Shown in pieces: positions 17,991 through 27,576 of a DNA stretch of 64,000 nt (position 1 is its first letter; each line of letters begins with the position of its first letter). Both the position numbers and the translations under genes were made by a program. Source of the stretch: Nocardia gamkensis NBRC 108242. Lineage in GTDB: Bacteria > Actinomycetota > Actinomycetes > Mycobacteriales > Mycobacteriaceae. The DNA lies in NCBI RefSeq assembly GCF_001612985.1, contig NZ_BDBM01000003.1, forward strand, positions 186,001 through 250,000. The letters are read 5' to 3'. Below the pieces are notes generated by a model. It was not told the DNA's origin. It worked only from the letters and a program-made list of their open reading frames with translations, and searched no databases.

Positions 17991-19583
17991 ATGAACGATG
18001 ATCGTATCGAAAGTGTTGTTGTCCTGGGCGGCGGTACTGCAGGCTGGATGACCGCCGCGTACCTCGGTAAGGATTTTGGGAAAAGCGTTAAAATCACCGT
18101 TCTCGAAGCGCCTTCGATTCCCAAAATCGGTGTCGGAGAGGCCACCGTCCCCAACTTGCACAGGAACTTCTTCGAATTTCTCGGATTCGAAGAGGAAGAA
18201 TGGATGCGCGAATGCAACGCCAGCTACAAAATGGGTGTGAAATTTATCAACTGGCGCACATCCGGCAGAGGTGAATCGACCACGAGGAAGATTAATGGTA
18301 GGGATGACCATTTCTACCATCTATTTGGGATACTACCTCACTGCGATAAACTTCCCCTCTCGCATTACTGGGCTCTCAAGCGGTTGGCCGGCCAAACCGG
18401 TGAGCCGTTCGACTACGCCTGCTTCCGGGAGCCGGCGATAATGGATAAAAATCTCGCCCCCCGATTTATCGATGGAACGAAGTGGACGAACTATGCATGG
18501 CATTTCGATGCCAATCTGGTCGCTGATTTTCTATGCAAGTTTGCGGTGAACAAGCTCGGCGTCGCGCACGTCCAGGATGTCATGACCGAGGCTGTTCTCG
18601 ACGAGAACGGCTACGTCACGGCACTGCGCACGGAGTCCGGCGCGACGATCGAAGGCGATCTGTTCATCGACTGCTCCGGGGCCCGCGGTCTTCTCATCAA
18701 CCAAGCGCTGCAGGAACCATTCGTGCATATGGGCGACTATCTCCTGAACGACAGTGCCGTGGCCGCCCAGGTGCCGCACGACGACGAGGCCGATGGTGTC
18801 GAGCCCTATACCTCGGCAATCGCCATGTCTTCCGGCTGGACGTGGAAGATTCCGATGCGTGGCCGCTTCGGTACCGGATACGTGTACTCCAGCCGTTTCC
18901 AATCCCGTGACGATGCCACCCAGGAATTCTGCCGGATGTGGGGTCTGGACCCGGAGGTCCAGCAACTGAACCACATCAATTTCCGAGTAGGACGCAATAG
19001 GCGTGCATGGGTGAATAACGTGGTCAGCATCGGGCTGTCATCATGCTTCTTGGAACCGTTGGAGTCCACCGGCATCTACTTCATCTATGCTGCCCTGTAT
19101 CAGCTGGCCAAACATTTTCCAGACAAGCGTTTCGCACCGATCCTCAGGGATCGATTCAATGCCGAGATAGAGACGATGTTCGATGATTCACGCGACTTCA
19201 TCCAAGCGCATTTCTCGCTTGCGCCACGAAATGATACCCCGTTCTGGCGGGCGTGCAAGGATCTGGTTCTCGCCCATGACATCACCGAGAAGATGGCGAT
19301 GTATCGGGCCGGCTTGGCGGTGAACATGCCTATCGCGGATGAGGACACCTACTACGGCAACTTCGAGGCCGAATTCCGAAACTACTGGACGAATGGAAGT
19401 TACTATTGTATATTCGCCGGCCTCGACTATCTTCCGGAGCGTCCGCTTCCATCAATGGTGGCACGCGCTGCCGACTTCGAACTGTCGGAAAGAATTTTTG
19501 CCGAAATCGACGGCGCAAAAATACACTTGCTGGATACCCTACCCTCCACGCACGCATATCTGCGAAAGCTCCACGGAAAATGA
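17991..19583 (+). CDS. FADH2-dependent tryptophan halogenase, RebH/Thal (6- or 7-halogenase) type
   Basis: 530 residues, start with GAGAGAAG upstream. [10 protein letters not shown] at 13-22, catalytic K80 in [21 protein letters not shown] (WxWxIP) and [13 protein letters not shown] with the conserved Glu are all present. Long stretches follow RebH and Thal: [58 protein letters not shown] and [17 protein letters not shown]-x-FG is as in 7-halogenases, while other stretches ([22 protein letters not shown]) recall 6-halogenases, so C6 or C7 cannot be fixed by eye. It is a different subtype from the PyrH-like gene 3 kb upstream, so two positions of the indole ring should be chlorinated. Confidence 0.93.
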   Translation: MNDDRIESVVVLGGGTAGWMTAAYLGKDFGKSVKITVLEAPSIPKIGVGEATVPNLHRNFFEFLGFEEEEWMRECNASYKMGVKFINWRTSGRGESTTRKINGRDDHFYHLFGILPHCDKLPLSHYWALKRLAGQTGEPFDYACFREPAIMDKNLAPRFIDGTKWTNYAWHFDANLVADFLCKFAVNKLGVAHVQDVMTEAVLDENGYVTALRTESGATIEGDLFIDCSGARGLLINQALQEPFVHMGDYLLNDSAVAAQVPHDDEADGVEPYTSAIAMSSGWTWKIPMRGRFGTGYVYSSRFQSRDDATQEFCRMWGLDPEVQQLNHINFRVGRNRRAWVNNVVSIGLSSCFLEPLESTGIYFIYAALYQLAKHFPDKRFAPILRDRFNAEIETMFDDSRDFIQAHFSLAPRNDTPFWRACKDLVLAHDITEKMAMYRAGLAVNMPIADEDTYYGNFEAEFRNYWTNGSYYCIFAGLDYLPERPLPSMVARAADFELSERIFAEIDGAKIHLLDTLPSTHAYLRKLHGK

Positions 19584-20547
19584 ACGCCTGGACGTGCGGC
19601 AAGCAGTCGGCGCTTCCGGCACTGCACCGCTATCCGCGGGACTCACGCAACGCGGGCCGGCTCGCCGAAGCGGTGCGGGTGCGGCTGGAAATCGAACTCG
19701 TCGCGGCCCGGGATGCCGAGCTGGACGGGCAGCCGATGGAGGAGCCGGCCGGGCGGTTCGCCACGGTCCGCCGGTTCTGCTCGGGCCCTACAAACGCCGT
19801 TCGCGTCGACGAAGGGGCGACATCGACAGCGTCACAGTGACCGGACCGATCCGCATGACCGCGCCCGCCACGCCGCTGTTGTCGTGGGACAGGGCAGCCG
19901 CATCAGGAAGCTCTGCGCCTCGGGAGGTATTGAGGCGACCGGAGTCGGATCGGAGCCGGTCGATAATGCCGGCAGCCTGGTTCTGGGCTGTCCGGTCGAT
20001 CCGGCGCGGCGGACCGAGCAGGTCGTCGACTGGGAACCGGCTGGTGCCCGGAAGGCCCCCGAGCGGGTGTTGCGACGATAGCTGCCACGAAAACCGATCC
20101 GCTACAGGCTGTCCTGCGGTCGGTCATGCGTCCCACGGCATCGCCTACGACGACGAAGTGAAGTTCGTCCGAGAGGGGCGCCACCTCCCTCGCCCCCGCG
20201 CTGAGGTACGTCCGCTCGGCAGTGGTCGCGCGCACTATGCGCGCCCTCCATGACTCGAACGCACGACGCTCACGCTGGCGCCGGAGTAGCACGTCAAGCC
20301 TGTCGACCGCCGCGCATAGGCGTGCGGTCCGACCGATGGCTCGCCCGCCTACGAATCCCGCGAAACAGGGTTTCTACCCCATCGTCACCGCCGAAGCCTC
20401 GGCTTGCAGCAGCCTGCCATTCCCACTCGATCTCGAACCGCTGCCCTGACACAGTCCAAGCAGCGGCGAGGCTACACCGACTCGTGAACACACCGATCTG
20501 CTCCCGGTCCGTGGTCGACCAGGCCTGCGTTCCCCCACGTCGGTTCG
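19584..20547. other. Decayed stretch downstream of the halogenase set
   Basis: Nearly 1 kb without a supportable gene. An ATG overlapping the halogenase stop opens a frame of about 85 codons (including RLAEAVRVRLEIELVAARDA), but I recognise no family and it runs into debris. Codon pattern is not maintained in any frame beyond 19840. Confidence 0.4.
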
Positions 20548-20580
20548 TGATGCAGGTGACCGCAGCATCTGCCACTCTAC

Positions 20581-20850
20581 GAGCCGGTGTCGTCGACGAC
20601 ATCGGCCTGCTCCCTGTCTCACCAGATGCCGCCGAGGGGTTATTCCGGCTCGTCGACCCGGCCTACGAACGACGCGCCTTGGCCGTCACTTCGAACCTGC
20701 ACCCCTCCGGATTCTACGAGATCACACCGAAAACCCTCGCCGCCGCCACGGTCGACCGGCTCCTGCACCACCCGCACGTCGTCGTCACCGACCGCGACAG
20801 CTACCGACTCGCCCAAGCCACCACCGGGCAGCGGAGAAGCCACTGCGCTG
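20581..20850 (+). pseudogene. IS21-family IstB fragment
   Basis: The plus-strand frame reads VVDDIGLLPVSPDAAEGLFR, ALAVTSNLHPSGF and KTLAAATVDRLLHHPHVV, the Walker B to sensor region of the IstB AAA+ helper. The Walker A part and the IstA transposase are missing, so this is a remnant. Confidence 0.8.
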
Positions 20851-20936
20851 ACCTCGGTGGGGAAATAGCCGGCCACCTGCGGGGACGATTTCCGGCCGCC
20901 GTACGGTTGCCCGCCACCCTTCCGGCCCTCCAGTCG

Positions 20937-21551
20937 CTAAGCCGCGGTAAACACGTAGTCGCCGAATCTGTCGCATAGCTGGTCGAACGCCCGTGCGCTG
21001 CGAAAGGTCTCGGCATCCTCGATGATCTGCCGCGGCTCCAGTTGCGCCGGCCCGTAGAACAGCGCCCCTGGCGCGAGCCGTCCCGCCGAGATGGCAACGA
21101 GCGCCGGCAACAAGAGGCGACTCGCGGCGTTCTCCGGCCGCAACGCGGACTGTGACCACACCGCACCGGCCGCTCCCCAGAAGCCGATCGGCGCGAACGC
21201 GACAACGGACCGAGCCATGCCACGCGACCGAGTTCCAAGGCAAGCGCACCGCCGAACGAATGCCCCCTGCGATATGCGCGCATTCGATGCCGAGTTGAAC
21301 CAGGAGGCCCGAGAGCACGTCGCGTAGTCCTCGACCGACACCGTGCCGTCGCGGACGGGTGAAAGCCCGAATCCGGGCAGATCCACAGCTATGGTCTCTC
21401 GATGCCGGGCGGCGTCCACCAACAGGTCGTCCCACGCGCGCCGACTGCTACCGATCCCAGGGATGAGCAGCAGTGGTCCCCCACTCCCGCTCCGAGCGTA
21501 GGCGATGCCGGAGTCGCTGATTCGGTAGCCGGTCGGCGACTGCATGGCCAC
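20937..21551 (-). pseudogene. Alpha/beta hydrolase, frameshifted
   Basis: Reads as an alpha/beta hydrolase at both ends: SGIAYARSGSGGPLLLIPGIGSS, AWDDLL and IAVDLPGFGLSP at the N-terminus, and ARSVVAFAPIGFWG plus FRSARAFDQLCDRFGDYVF at the C-terminus. The middle is out of frame. LSGLLVQLGIECAHIA and the nucleophile elbow GHSFGGALALELG occur in the other two minus-strand frames, so at least two or three indels lie between about 21220 and 21330. They restore the original frame, so either sequencing errors or true decay is possible. Downstream of, and on the same strand as, an acyl-CoA ligase. Confidence 0.7.
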
Positions 21552-21571
21552 TGCCCCGGACCGGCCGACTG

Positions 21572-23362
21572 CTACGCCGATACCTGCGCGGCCGATGCGT
21601 AGAGCGCCTCGATCTCGGCCTCGTACCGAGCTTCGATCGGTCGGCGGCGCAGTTTCAGCGTGTGGGTCAGCACGTCCGAACCCGGCTCCCAGAACGTGGG
21701 CAGGACTCGGAATTTCTTGATCTGCTCGGTGCGGCTCAATTTGGCGTTGCCGTTCTCGACCGACGACCGGACGAGCGCTTGCACCTGGTCGTCTTCGGCC
21801 AATACCGCGGGGTCGGCCGGGATTCCGCGCGCGGCGGCGTACTGGGCGGCCGCGTCCTGGTCCAAGACCACCAGCGCCACGTTGTAGGACCGGTCGTTGC
21901 CGATCGCGACGGCTTGACCGATCAGCGCGCTGCCCGCCTTGACCGCCTTCTCGATATTCGCCGGCGACATGTTCTTGCCATAGGCATTGATGATCAGTTC
22001 TTTCTTTCGATCGATGATCCGAACATAACCGTTGGGATCGATGGTTCCGATATCACCGGTATGCAACCAGCCATCGGCATCGATCGTCTCGCTGGTGAGG
22101 TCCGGACGGCCCAGGTACCCCTTCATGACGATCGGACCGCGGACCCACAGCTCGCCATCGTCGGCCGTTGTGATCTCGACCCCTGGTAGCGCCTTGCCTA
22201 TGGTGCCGAGCCGCAACTCACCTTCCGGAGTCATCGTCGCGAAACAGCTCAACTCCGACATTCCCCAGACGTCGACGAGCGGCACGCCGATGGCATTGAA
22301 GAACACGATGAGGTCCTCGGGTGCTGGTGCAGCTCCGGTCTGTACGAACCGGGCCCGTGCCAGACCCAGCCTGGCTCGCATCGGCGCGAACACCTTCTCA
22401 TCCAGCGCCTTGTACGTCTGCTCCTGCTCAGTGGTCACGCTAGCCGCTTGCTTGGCGCGCACGTAGTTCTCGCCCAGCATGATCGCGTTACGAATTCCCT
22501 GCCGCCGGCCCTCATCCGGCTCCGCTGAGATCATCGCTTCGATCCCGGCCCGCATCTTGGTCCACATCTGCGGTACCGCGCTGAACAGCGTGGGTTGCAC
22601 CTCGACCAACGCGGGCAGGAGCTGTTGGCGGTCGGCGATGGTAGTGATCTCGACACCGACATAAGCGTTGAGATAGTGGCAGCCATATCGGTCGGCGATA
22701 TGCGCCGATGGCAGGAACGAGACCACCGAGTCGCCGAACTTCGCCTGCATGATCCGATTGGTTGCGGTCAGCTCGGCGAGCATGTTCGCGTGTGTGATCT
22801 GCACGGCCTTGGGATCACCGGTGGTTCCGGAGGTATAGATGAGCGTGAGCACGTCGTCGGGGCGAACTGCTCGCCACGCTGCGTCGAAATCGAAGTCGGC
22901 CGGTTGCTCCGACTCGAGGAGCGCGAGGGCGGACGTGTTCGGCGGATTGCCATCGACACAGATCACGTGCTCGACGCTGCTGCCCCGCGCGGCGCGCCGC
23001 AGCACCGGGACGAATTGTGCTTCGCAAACAACGACACGCGGCTCGGCGCTGCTCAGCACGAACGCGATCTGGTCGGCCGACGAGGTGTTGTAGATCGAGA
23101 ACGGGATGGCGCCGAGATGGTAGGCGGCCGTATCCACGAGATGGAATTCCGGTCGGTTGGTCATCATCAGGGCAACCGTGTCACCACGGCGCACACCCAG
23201 CGCAGCGAACCCACCGGCGATGGCACCAATCCTGGCGGCGTATTCGCGCCAGCTGATGCTGAGCTCTCCCCCTAGCGTGCGCACCGCGATCGCATCCGGG
23301 TCCTGCAACGCGCTTGCCTGGAAGGCTTCCACGAGTGTCTTGGGTGCGGGGCTATCCGACAT
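21572..23362 (-). CDS. Long-chain fatty acid/acyl-CoA ligase (AMP-forming, FadD15-like)
   Basis: 596 residues from the ATG at 23362, which is preceded by AGGAGAAACC; a longer frame to 23410 lacks support. The AMP-binding motif LTLIYTSGTTGDPKAVQ, SFLPSAHIADR, VWGMSELSCF, the D-x-GWLHTGD motif, and RIIDRKKELIINAYGKNMSP with the hinge are all present. The LPSAHI and YGKNMSP variants are those of long-chain ligases (FadD15 family) that activate fatty acids to acyl-CoA. The gene is in the accessory island, next to a methyltransferase on the same strand and the broken hydrolase. It could provide an acyl-CoA for an acylated product or simply be lipid metabolism. Confidence 0.9.
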   Translation of the reverse strand: MSDSPAPKTLVEAFQASALQDPDAIAVRTLGGELSISWREYAARIGAIAGGFAALGVRRGDTVALMMTNRPEFHLVDTAAYHLGAIPFSIYNTSSADQIAFVLSSAEPRVVVCEAQFVPVLRRAARGSSVEHVICVDGNPPNTSALALLESEQPADFDFDAAWRAVRPDDVLTLIYTSGTTGDPKAVQITHANMLAELTATNRIMQAKFGDSVVSFLPSAHIADRYGCHYLNAYVGVEITTIADRQQLLPALVEVQPTLFSAVPQMWTKMRAGIEAMISAEPDEGRRQGIRNAIMLGENYVRAKQAASVTTEQEQTYKALDEKVFAPMRARLGLARARFVQTGAAPAPEDLIVFFNAIGVPLVDVWGMSELSCFATMTPEGELRLGTIGKALPGVEITTADDGELWVRGPIVMKGYLGRPDLTSETIDADGWLHTGDIGTIDPNGYVRIIDRKKELIINAYGKNMSPANIEKAVKAGSALIGQAVAIGNDRSYNVALVVLDQDAAAQYAAARGIPADPAVLAEDDQVQALVRSSVENGNAKLSRTEQIKKFRVLPTFWEPGSDVLTHTLKLRRRPIEARYEAEIEALYASAAQVSA

Positions 23363-23434
23363 GGTTTCTCCTGCTCCGCCGGCCGAGGCGGCCCGCCCCC
23401 AATCGAGCACACGGGCTAATTTCCCAAGTCATAT

Positions 23435-24442
23435 TCATCGCGGCACGAGGTTGAACAGAGCGGTGTTGGGCGGCATGGCGAGTTCATGCGTGCCTACGCA
23501 CCTCCATGCACTAGCGTCGAACGCCGCCAGCCACTCCTCGCGGGTCGGTATGTACGTATCCATCAGCTGGTGGGCCAGTTCGAAGCCGAGCGTGAACAGG
23601 GGCGGTCGGTCGGTCCACGGATTCGCTGTGCGATAAGTGTCCACAAGGTAGAAGTTGCGCGCTCGGGGCGCGAGTTCACGCAACCGATCCAGTGCGCCGA
23701 TGCAATTCTGAAACGGCCAGAGGTCGTGGCCGGTCAGATAAGAAATGATGGTATCGGCATCGGCCAACCGCGGATCTGGGTCCAAACTACGTGCATCGCC
23801 CTGGAGAAGATCGATGCGGTCTGCAAGGCCGGCGTCCTGGACAGCTACTCGAGCGTCGGCTAACGCACCTGCGGATAATTCTATGCCAAGGCCCCGCCGT
23901 GTGCTGTCCAAGATCAGCAGGTCAATGAGTCGGGTAGCGCGACCACAGCCCAGATCAACAATATTGCGCGGATTCGCACGACCAACGATTCGGTGGAAGG
24001 CAGGATCGATGAACAGGCGCCCGATATCTGCGCAACCCTTCGCAATCGCGGACGGATCGCGCGCCAGGGCGGGTTCTTCGGACCAGCCACTTCTGGCAAT
24101 TGTCGCGGCGTGCACGAACACTGAACTGCTGCCCTTGGTCGCCCAAAAGAATATTCCCTTTACCTGGTATATTTCCGCAAAGTTGGGACCGGCGGATATA
24201 GTCGTCGGGTCCATCGTGACAGTCACGATATCGCTGACCAGCAACGCACGGGCGATCTCTTCAACAATACCAGCATCGAGCGACTGTTGGCCGCAGAACT
24301 CGTCGAGTCCAACCGGGCCCTCACGGATGGCATCCAGCAGGCCTAGCTCCCAAGCGGCAGAGATTGCGTTCGCAGTCAAATAGGCATTGTAGAGGTTCGC
24401 ACACACACCTGTACGAATATCTCCTATTGCATCGCTTTTCAT
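23435..24442 (-). CDS. SAM-dependent methyltransferase with N-terminal dimerisation/winged-helix region
   Basis: 335 residues from the ATG at 24442, eight bases after GGAG; a GTG at 24448 is too close to the RBS. The N-terminal 100 residues (AISAAWELGLLDAIREGPV, DEFCGQQSLDAGIVEEIARAL) form the helical, winged-helix-like region of O/C-methyltransferases, and motif I is NIVDLGCGRATRLIDLL with the acidic LGIELS strand. FQNCIGALDRLREL and NFYLVDTYRT follow. This layout is shared by natural-product O-methyltransferases and by alpha-keto-acid C-methyltransferases. Given a nearby aminotransferase and ThDP enzyme, methylation of an indolepyruvate is possible but not shown. Confidence 0.8.
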   Translation of the reverse strand: MKSDAIGDIRTGVCANLYNAYLTANAISAAWELGLLDAIREGPVGLDEFCGQQSLDAGIVEEIARALLVSDIVTVTMDPTTISAGPNFAEIYQVKGIFFWATKGSSSVFVHAATIARSGWSEEPALARDPSAIAKGCADIGRLFIDPAFHRIVGRANPRNIVDLGCGRATRLIDLLILDSTRRGLGIELSAGALADARVAVQDAGLADRIDLLQGDARSLDPDPRLADADTIISYLTGHDLWPFQNCIGALDRLRELAPRARNFYLVDTYRTANPWTDRPPLFTLGFELAHQLMDTYIPTREEWLAAFDASAWRCVGTHELAMPPNTALFNLVPR

Positions 24443-24789
24443 AACCACATCTCCGATATCTCAGTTATCGAATCCGCTACTATTAGTCCGATCCCGGGCG
24501 TGGCTAGAATCGGAAATTCACTGTATCCAACAGTAGTTCACGTTCGAGTGAATTCGAATGCTCTATCGAGGCAAAATCATGTACCCGAGTTGTCGTGATC
24601 GGTGAACACGAACCGACCGACCAGCCCTACTCTCAGACCTACAGTAACCATAACGGCCAACCCAGGTCCGAGCCGCTGACAAGGCAATTTCCGACGACCG
24701 AGACATGCCGCGGCCGAAGCGCGAGGAGAAGGTGTGGGCCAGGATAGATGAGCCACCCGGGTGGCGGGTTGATCATAGGCCGGTGTCCG
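24443..24789. other. Intergenic region upstream of the methyltransferase
   Basis: About 350 bp. The first 150 bp next to the methyltransferase start are AT-rich and likely carry its promoter. The remainder blends into transposase debris. No gene seen. Confidence 0.4.
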
Positions 24790-25120
24790 GTGATGCTCCT
24801 GGCGGTGGCTCGGAAGCCGGATGTCTTCGTCAGGGCAATGACCGCGGAGGAGGGTCGCGCGCTGGCGCAGATCGCTGGCCGGAGCAAGCAGCCGATCCGG
24901 ATGCAGCGGGCGGATGGTGGCGATGGTCGACGCAGCATCAGCCGGCCGTGGCTGGTTCACCACCCACCGACCGCGCCGACTACGCGCCGATCTACCAGTG
25001 CACTCAGGGCGTCCGGCACGTGTTCGGTGCCTTGAACCTGCGTCACGGCGACAAGGTCGACGCGATCGACACCTACGTCGGCGGGCGCGGCCCGCACGCA
25101 AGGCCTCGTCCGCGACTTCG
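24790..25120 (+). pseudogene. IS630-family transposase fragments
   Basis: One plus-strand frame reads PDVFVRAMTAEEGRALAQIA and GRSKQPIRMQRA, the N-terminal helix-turn-helix part of actinobacterial IS630 transposases. Another, after a gap, reads TQGVRHVFGALNLRHGDKVD, near the catalytic core. Frames do not connect, so it is an internally deleted and shifted copy. Confidence 0.6.
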
Positions 25121-25305
25121 CCGTCGAATCCAAGATCCGACACCCGGACTACCTACCGAACGTTGCCTGACATGGCTTTAGACGTGTCATGGCGCCAGTT
25201 CTCGCCCAGCAACCATGGTTTCGCAGCGAACAGCTCAGTCGGCACGTCGTCGCGTGCCGCGCTACGACCGCTGACGATCCAACAATGCAACGAAACCATC
25301 GTGCC

Positions 25306-26481
25306 TCAACCCGCCAGCCAAGAGATTGATGCACAACGGTACAGCGGCATGTAGGAAGGATCGGTAGGGTCGAGGCCGGTAAGAGAGCGAATGCTGCGGA
25401 GTCGGTAATCCAGGGTTCTCGGGTGAATATCCAGTATTCTGGCTGTCTTGGCACGATTCCCGCCGTGCTCGATCCATCCCGCGAGAGTGTCGGCAAGCTT
25501 AGTTTTAGAGACAACTTCTTGCATCAAGTCCGCTGCTTTCCTGCGCATTCCCGGGTCGGCACTGAGAATTAGCCTGTCGAATAATAGGTGCCTTGTATCG
25601 TAACATCCGGGGGGATGCTTCAGGCGGAGTATAGTTGAAATCGTGTCCACGCAATCCTTCACTGCGTCAGGAATATCATTCATCGACACTGGTGACGCTA
25701 AAGCGGATGCCAGTGGGAAATTGCTTCCGTCGGCTACCTGCCGATGTAGTGCATCGGCCGCTGATTTGTCGATAGTGTTCGGTACAAGTAGTATCAGACG
25801 CTCTTCGGTCAGTGTCCATAGAATTCCGGCTCGTTCCAGTACATTCCCGACACGGCGTAAACTCAGCCCATTCCCGCGTATTGCATTGCTGTCATAAGGT
25901 GCGCAAACCAGGACGGTGTAGAAACGGCAGTCGGACATGCCTAAACTCGCCAAGATGGAGTCGGCTATGCCGCCTTGCGTCAGTGCTTGACCTGCTAGTT
26001 CATGCGGAGAACACATCTTTCCACTGGCTAGCAACGTCTCATGATACGAGGCGATCATCATGTGGTTGAAGCTCGGGACCGCTTTGCGTGAAAAAGCATT
26101 GAATTCTATGATACCGGCAACCAGATGGGTGTTACACTCCGAAAATATGTATTGCATTCCGCGCCTGATGCCGGCGCTCGGCGCTCTCAGCACTTCCGCG
26201 CTCGAGAATCCGGAGTTCGCGTACATGCCGGCGACCTCGCGTAATGGCGCAAGGTCACACTCTTCGAATTTTGCCCCTCGTTCGAATGTGGAAATGGCTC
26301 CAAAAAATATGGCGCGTAGACATTCGCCGCTGGCCTTGCGTAATTCCACTGGCAATAGTGCGTGCGACTCAACCTCTGCATCAGCGCCGGACAGAGATTG
26401 CTCGATAGTCGTAGTGCCATTCTTCGTCAAGAATGCGACTGTCTCGTCACGCACACTTTCGTTCGATCGACGTCGTTGCAT
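25306..26481 (-). CDS. PucR-family transcriptional regulator (CdaR-type C-terminal HTH)
   Basis: 391 residues from the ATG at 26481, five bases after GGAG. The C-terminus carries the PucR/CdaR HTH: LADTLAGWIEHGGNRAKTAR, ILDIHPRTLDYRLRSIRSLTGLDP. The N-terminal two thirds are poorly conserved and predicted to sense a ligand. It stands alone at the right end of the halogenase/methyltransferase island, and its codon use is AT-rich (many ATA, TTT, AAT codons), like the first methyltransferase and unlike the core genes to the right. A role as pathway regulator of the island is a reasonable inference. PucR proteins usually activate divergent or neighbouring genes. Confidence 0.82.
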   Translation of the reverse strand: MQRRRSNESVRDETVAFLTKNGTTTIEQSLSGADAEVESHALLPVELRKASGECLRAIFFGAISTFERGAKFEECDLAPLREVAGMYANSGFSSAEVLRAPSAGIRRGMQYIFSECNTHLVAGIIEFNAFSRKAVPSFNHMMIASYHETLLASGKMCSPHELAGQALTQGGIADSILASLGMSDCRFYTVLVCAPYDSNAIRGNGLSLRRVGNVLERAGILWTLTEERLILLVPNTIDKSAADALHRQVADGSNFPLASALASPVSMNDIPDAVKDCVDTISTILRLKHPPGCYDTRHLLFDRLILSADPGMRRKAADLMQEVVSKTKLADTLAGWIEHGGNRAKTARILDIHPRTLDYRLRSIRSLTGLDPTDPSYMPLYRCASISWLAG

Positions 26482-26879
26482 CCGCACTCCATATTGCCAT
26501 TCTGACCACTCCTTACGCCGATCATCTGCGATAGGAGTTGTTTGCTATCATCCAATGATGTGACAAATTACCGGCCGCATCGACGGGGCGCTGGCGAAAA
26601 TTAGTCTAGCGAAGCAGTGCCCACATCCCAAAAGTGGAACTTACGTTTACCTCGATCGAACAAAGATGTAGCCGTACGATAGTGAGAACACACAGTACAA
26701 AGCGGTCGGTATTAACCTCGATCTTTCGCCGGGCTTTCGGTCCGGCGTGATCGGGTTCGGATTGGGTTTTTGCTGCCCACCGGCAGGGGGCGGGCAACCG
26801 GGGATGGCCCGGTCAGCGGGTTGGCTGCCGGGTTCCACGGGCCCGGAGTGATTCGTCCTTTCGTCTTGTGGGGGCGGTT
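26482..26879. other. Intergenic stretch upstream of the PucR regulator
   Basis: The first 200 bp are AT-rich and likely regulatory for the minus-strand PucR gene. From about 26700 the composition changes abruptly to GC-rich repetitive-looking sequence leading into transposase debris. No gene is supported. Confidence 0.4.
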
Positions 26880-27120
26880 GAGGCTGGTCAGCCGGGTTGC
26901 AGGCGACCGATCGTGGTGGTGGCCAGGTGGGTGTGCGGGGCGTGCCGTGGCAGGCGCAGCCAAACGCCTCGGGCGTGGCTGGTGATGGGGCTGGGAGTGA
27001 GAACAGCTGCAGGCGCAGGGTTTCCGGTTCCCAGCGGCGGGCAGGGTGGTCGTGCATGGCAAGAGCACTGGGGTACCGGTGGCATCTGCGCGAGCGCATG
27101 GCCCGGCTGGCGCAGCACTT
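26880..27120 (-). pseudogene. IS1380-family transposase C-terminal remnant
   Basis: One minus-strand frame has RYPSALAMHDHPARRWEPET then LRLQLFSLPA. Another, after a shift, continues ITSHARGVWLRLPRH and LATTTIGRLQ. Together these look like the C-terminal tail of IS1380-type transposases (ARRWEPETLRLRLF...TWLRL). Weak but coherent; it overlaps an integrase-like frame on the other strand. Confidence 0.4.
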
Positions 27121-27576
27121 GCGCACACGAGTCGATCCCGCATCGACGATGACGAGACCGAACAGGTTCTGCGGGCCGGTCTGGGGTGGTCTCCACAGGG
27201 TGGTCGTGTGCTCGATGAGCACCTCGCGGCTCATCCCGGCGCCTTCCACGCGCCCGATCCTGCGTTTCCCACCGTGTTCAACCGCGTCGCCCACAAGCTC
27301 GCCGACCGCGGCTATCACGTTGTACTCCTGCGTTGCGTCGGGGGCGGGAAGACGGCCCGCAAGTTCGACGGGTTCACTGCCGAAGGGCGGCTGTGCAAGT
27401 GGTGCTCGGATCGGGACCGTCGCGTGGTGTGCTGCCGCTGCGGTGAACCCGGTTTCCCGACCGCCACCCGGCCCGTAGGCCCGATCTGTCGCAGCTGCTA
27501 CAACCACGATCCCGGCCGCAACGAACCCTGTGCGCGATGCGGCAAGCTGCGCCCGCCAGGTCCGGGTGCCGCGCGG
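27046..27576 (+). pseudogene. Zinc-ribbon, integrase-like fragment
   Basis: An open frame of about 175 codons contains FPTVFNRVAHKLADRGYHVV and two to three Cys-x2-Cys pairs (CKWCSD, CCRCGE, CRSC, CARCGKLRPP). Paired zinc ribbons ending in C-x-RCGK-x-RP are known at the N-terminus of some actinobacterial tyrosine recombinases. The C-terminal catalytic part is absent because IS3 debris begins at about 27540 on the other strand. The first 60 codons may be spurious. Confidence 0.4.
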
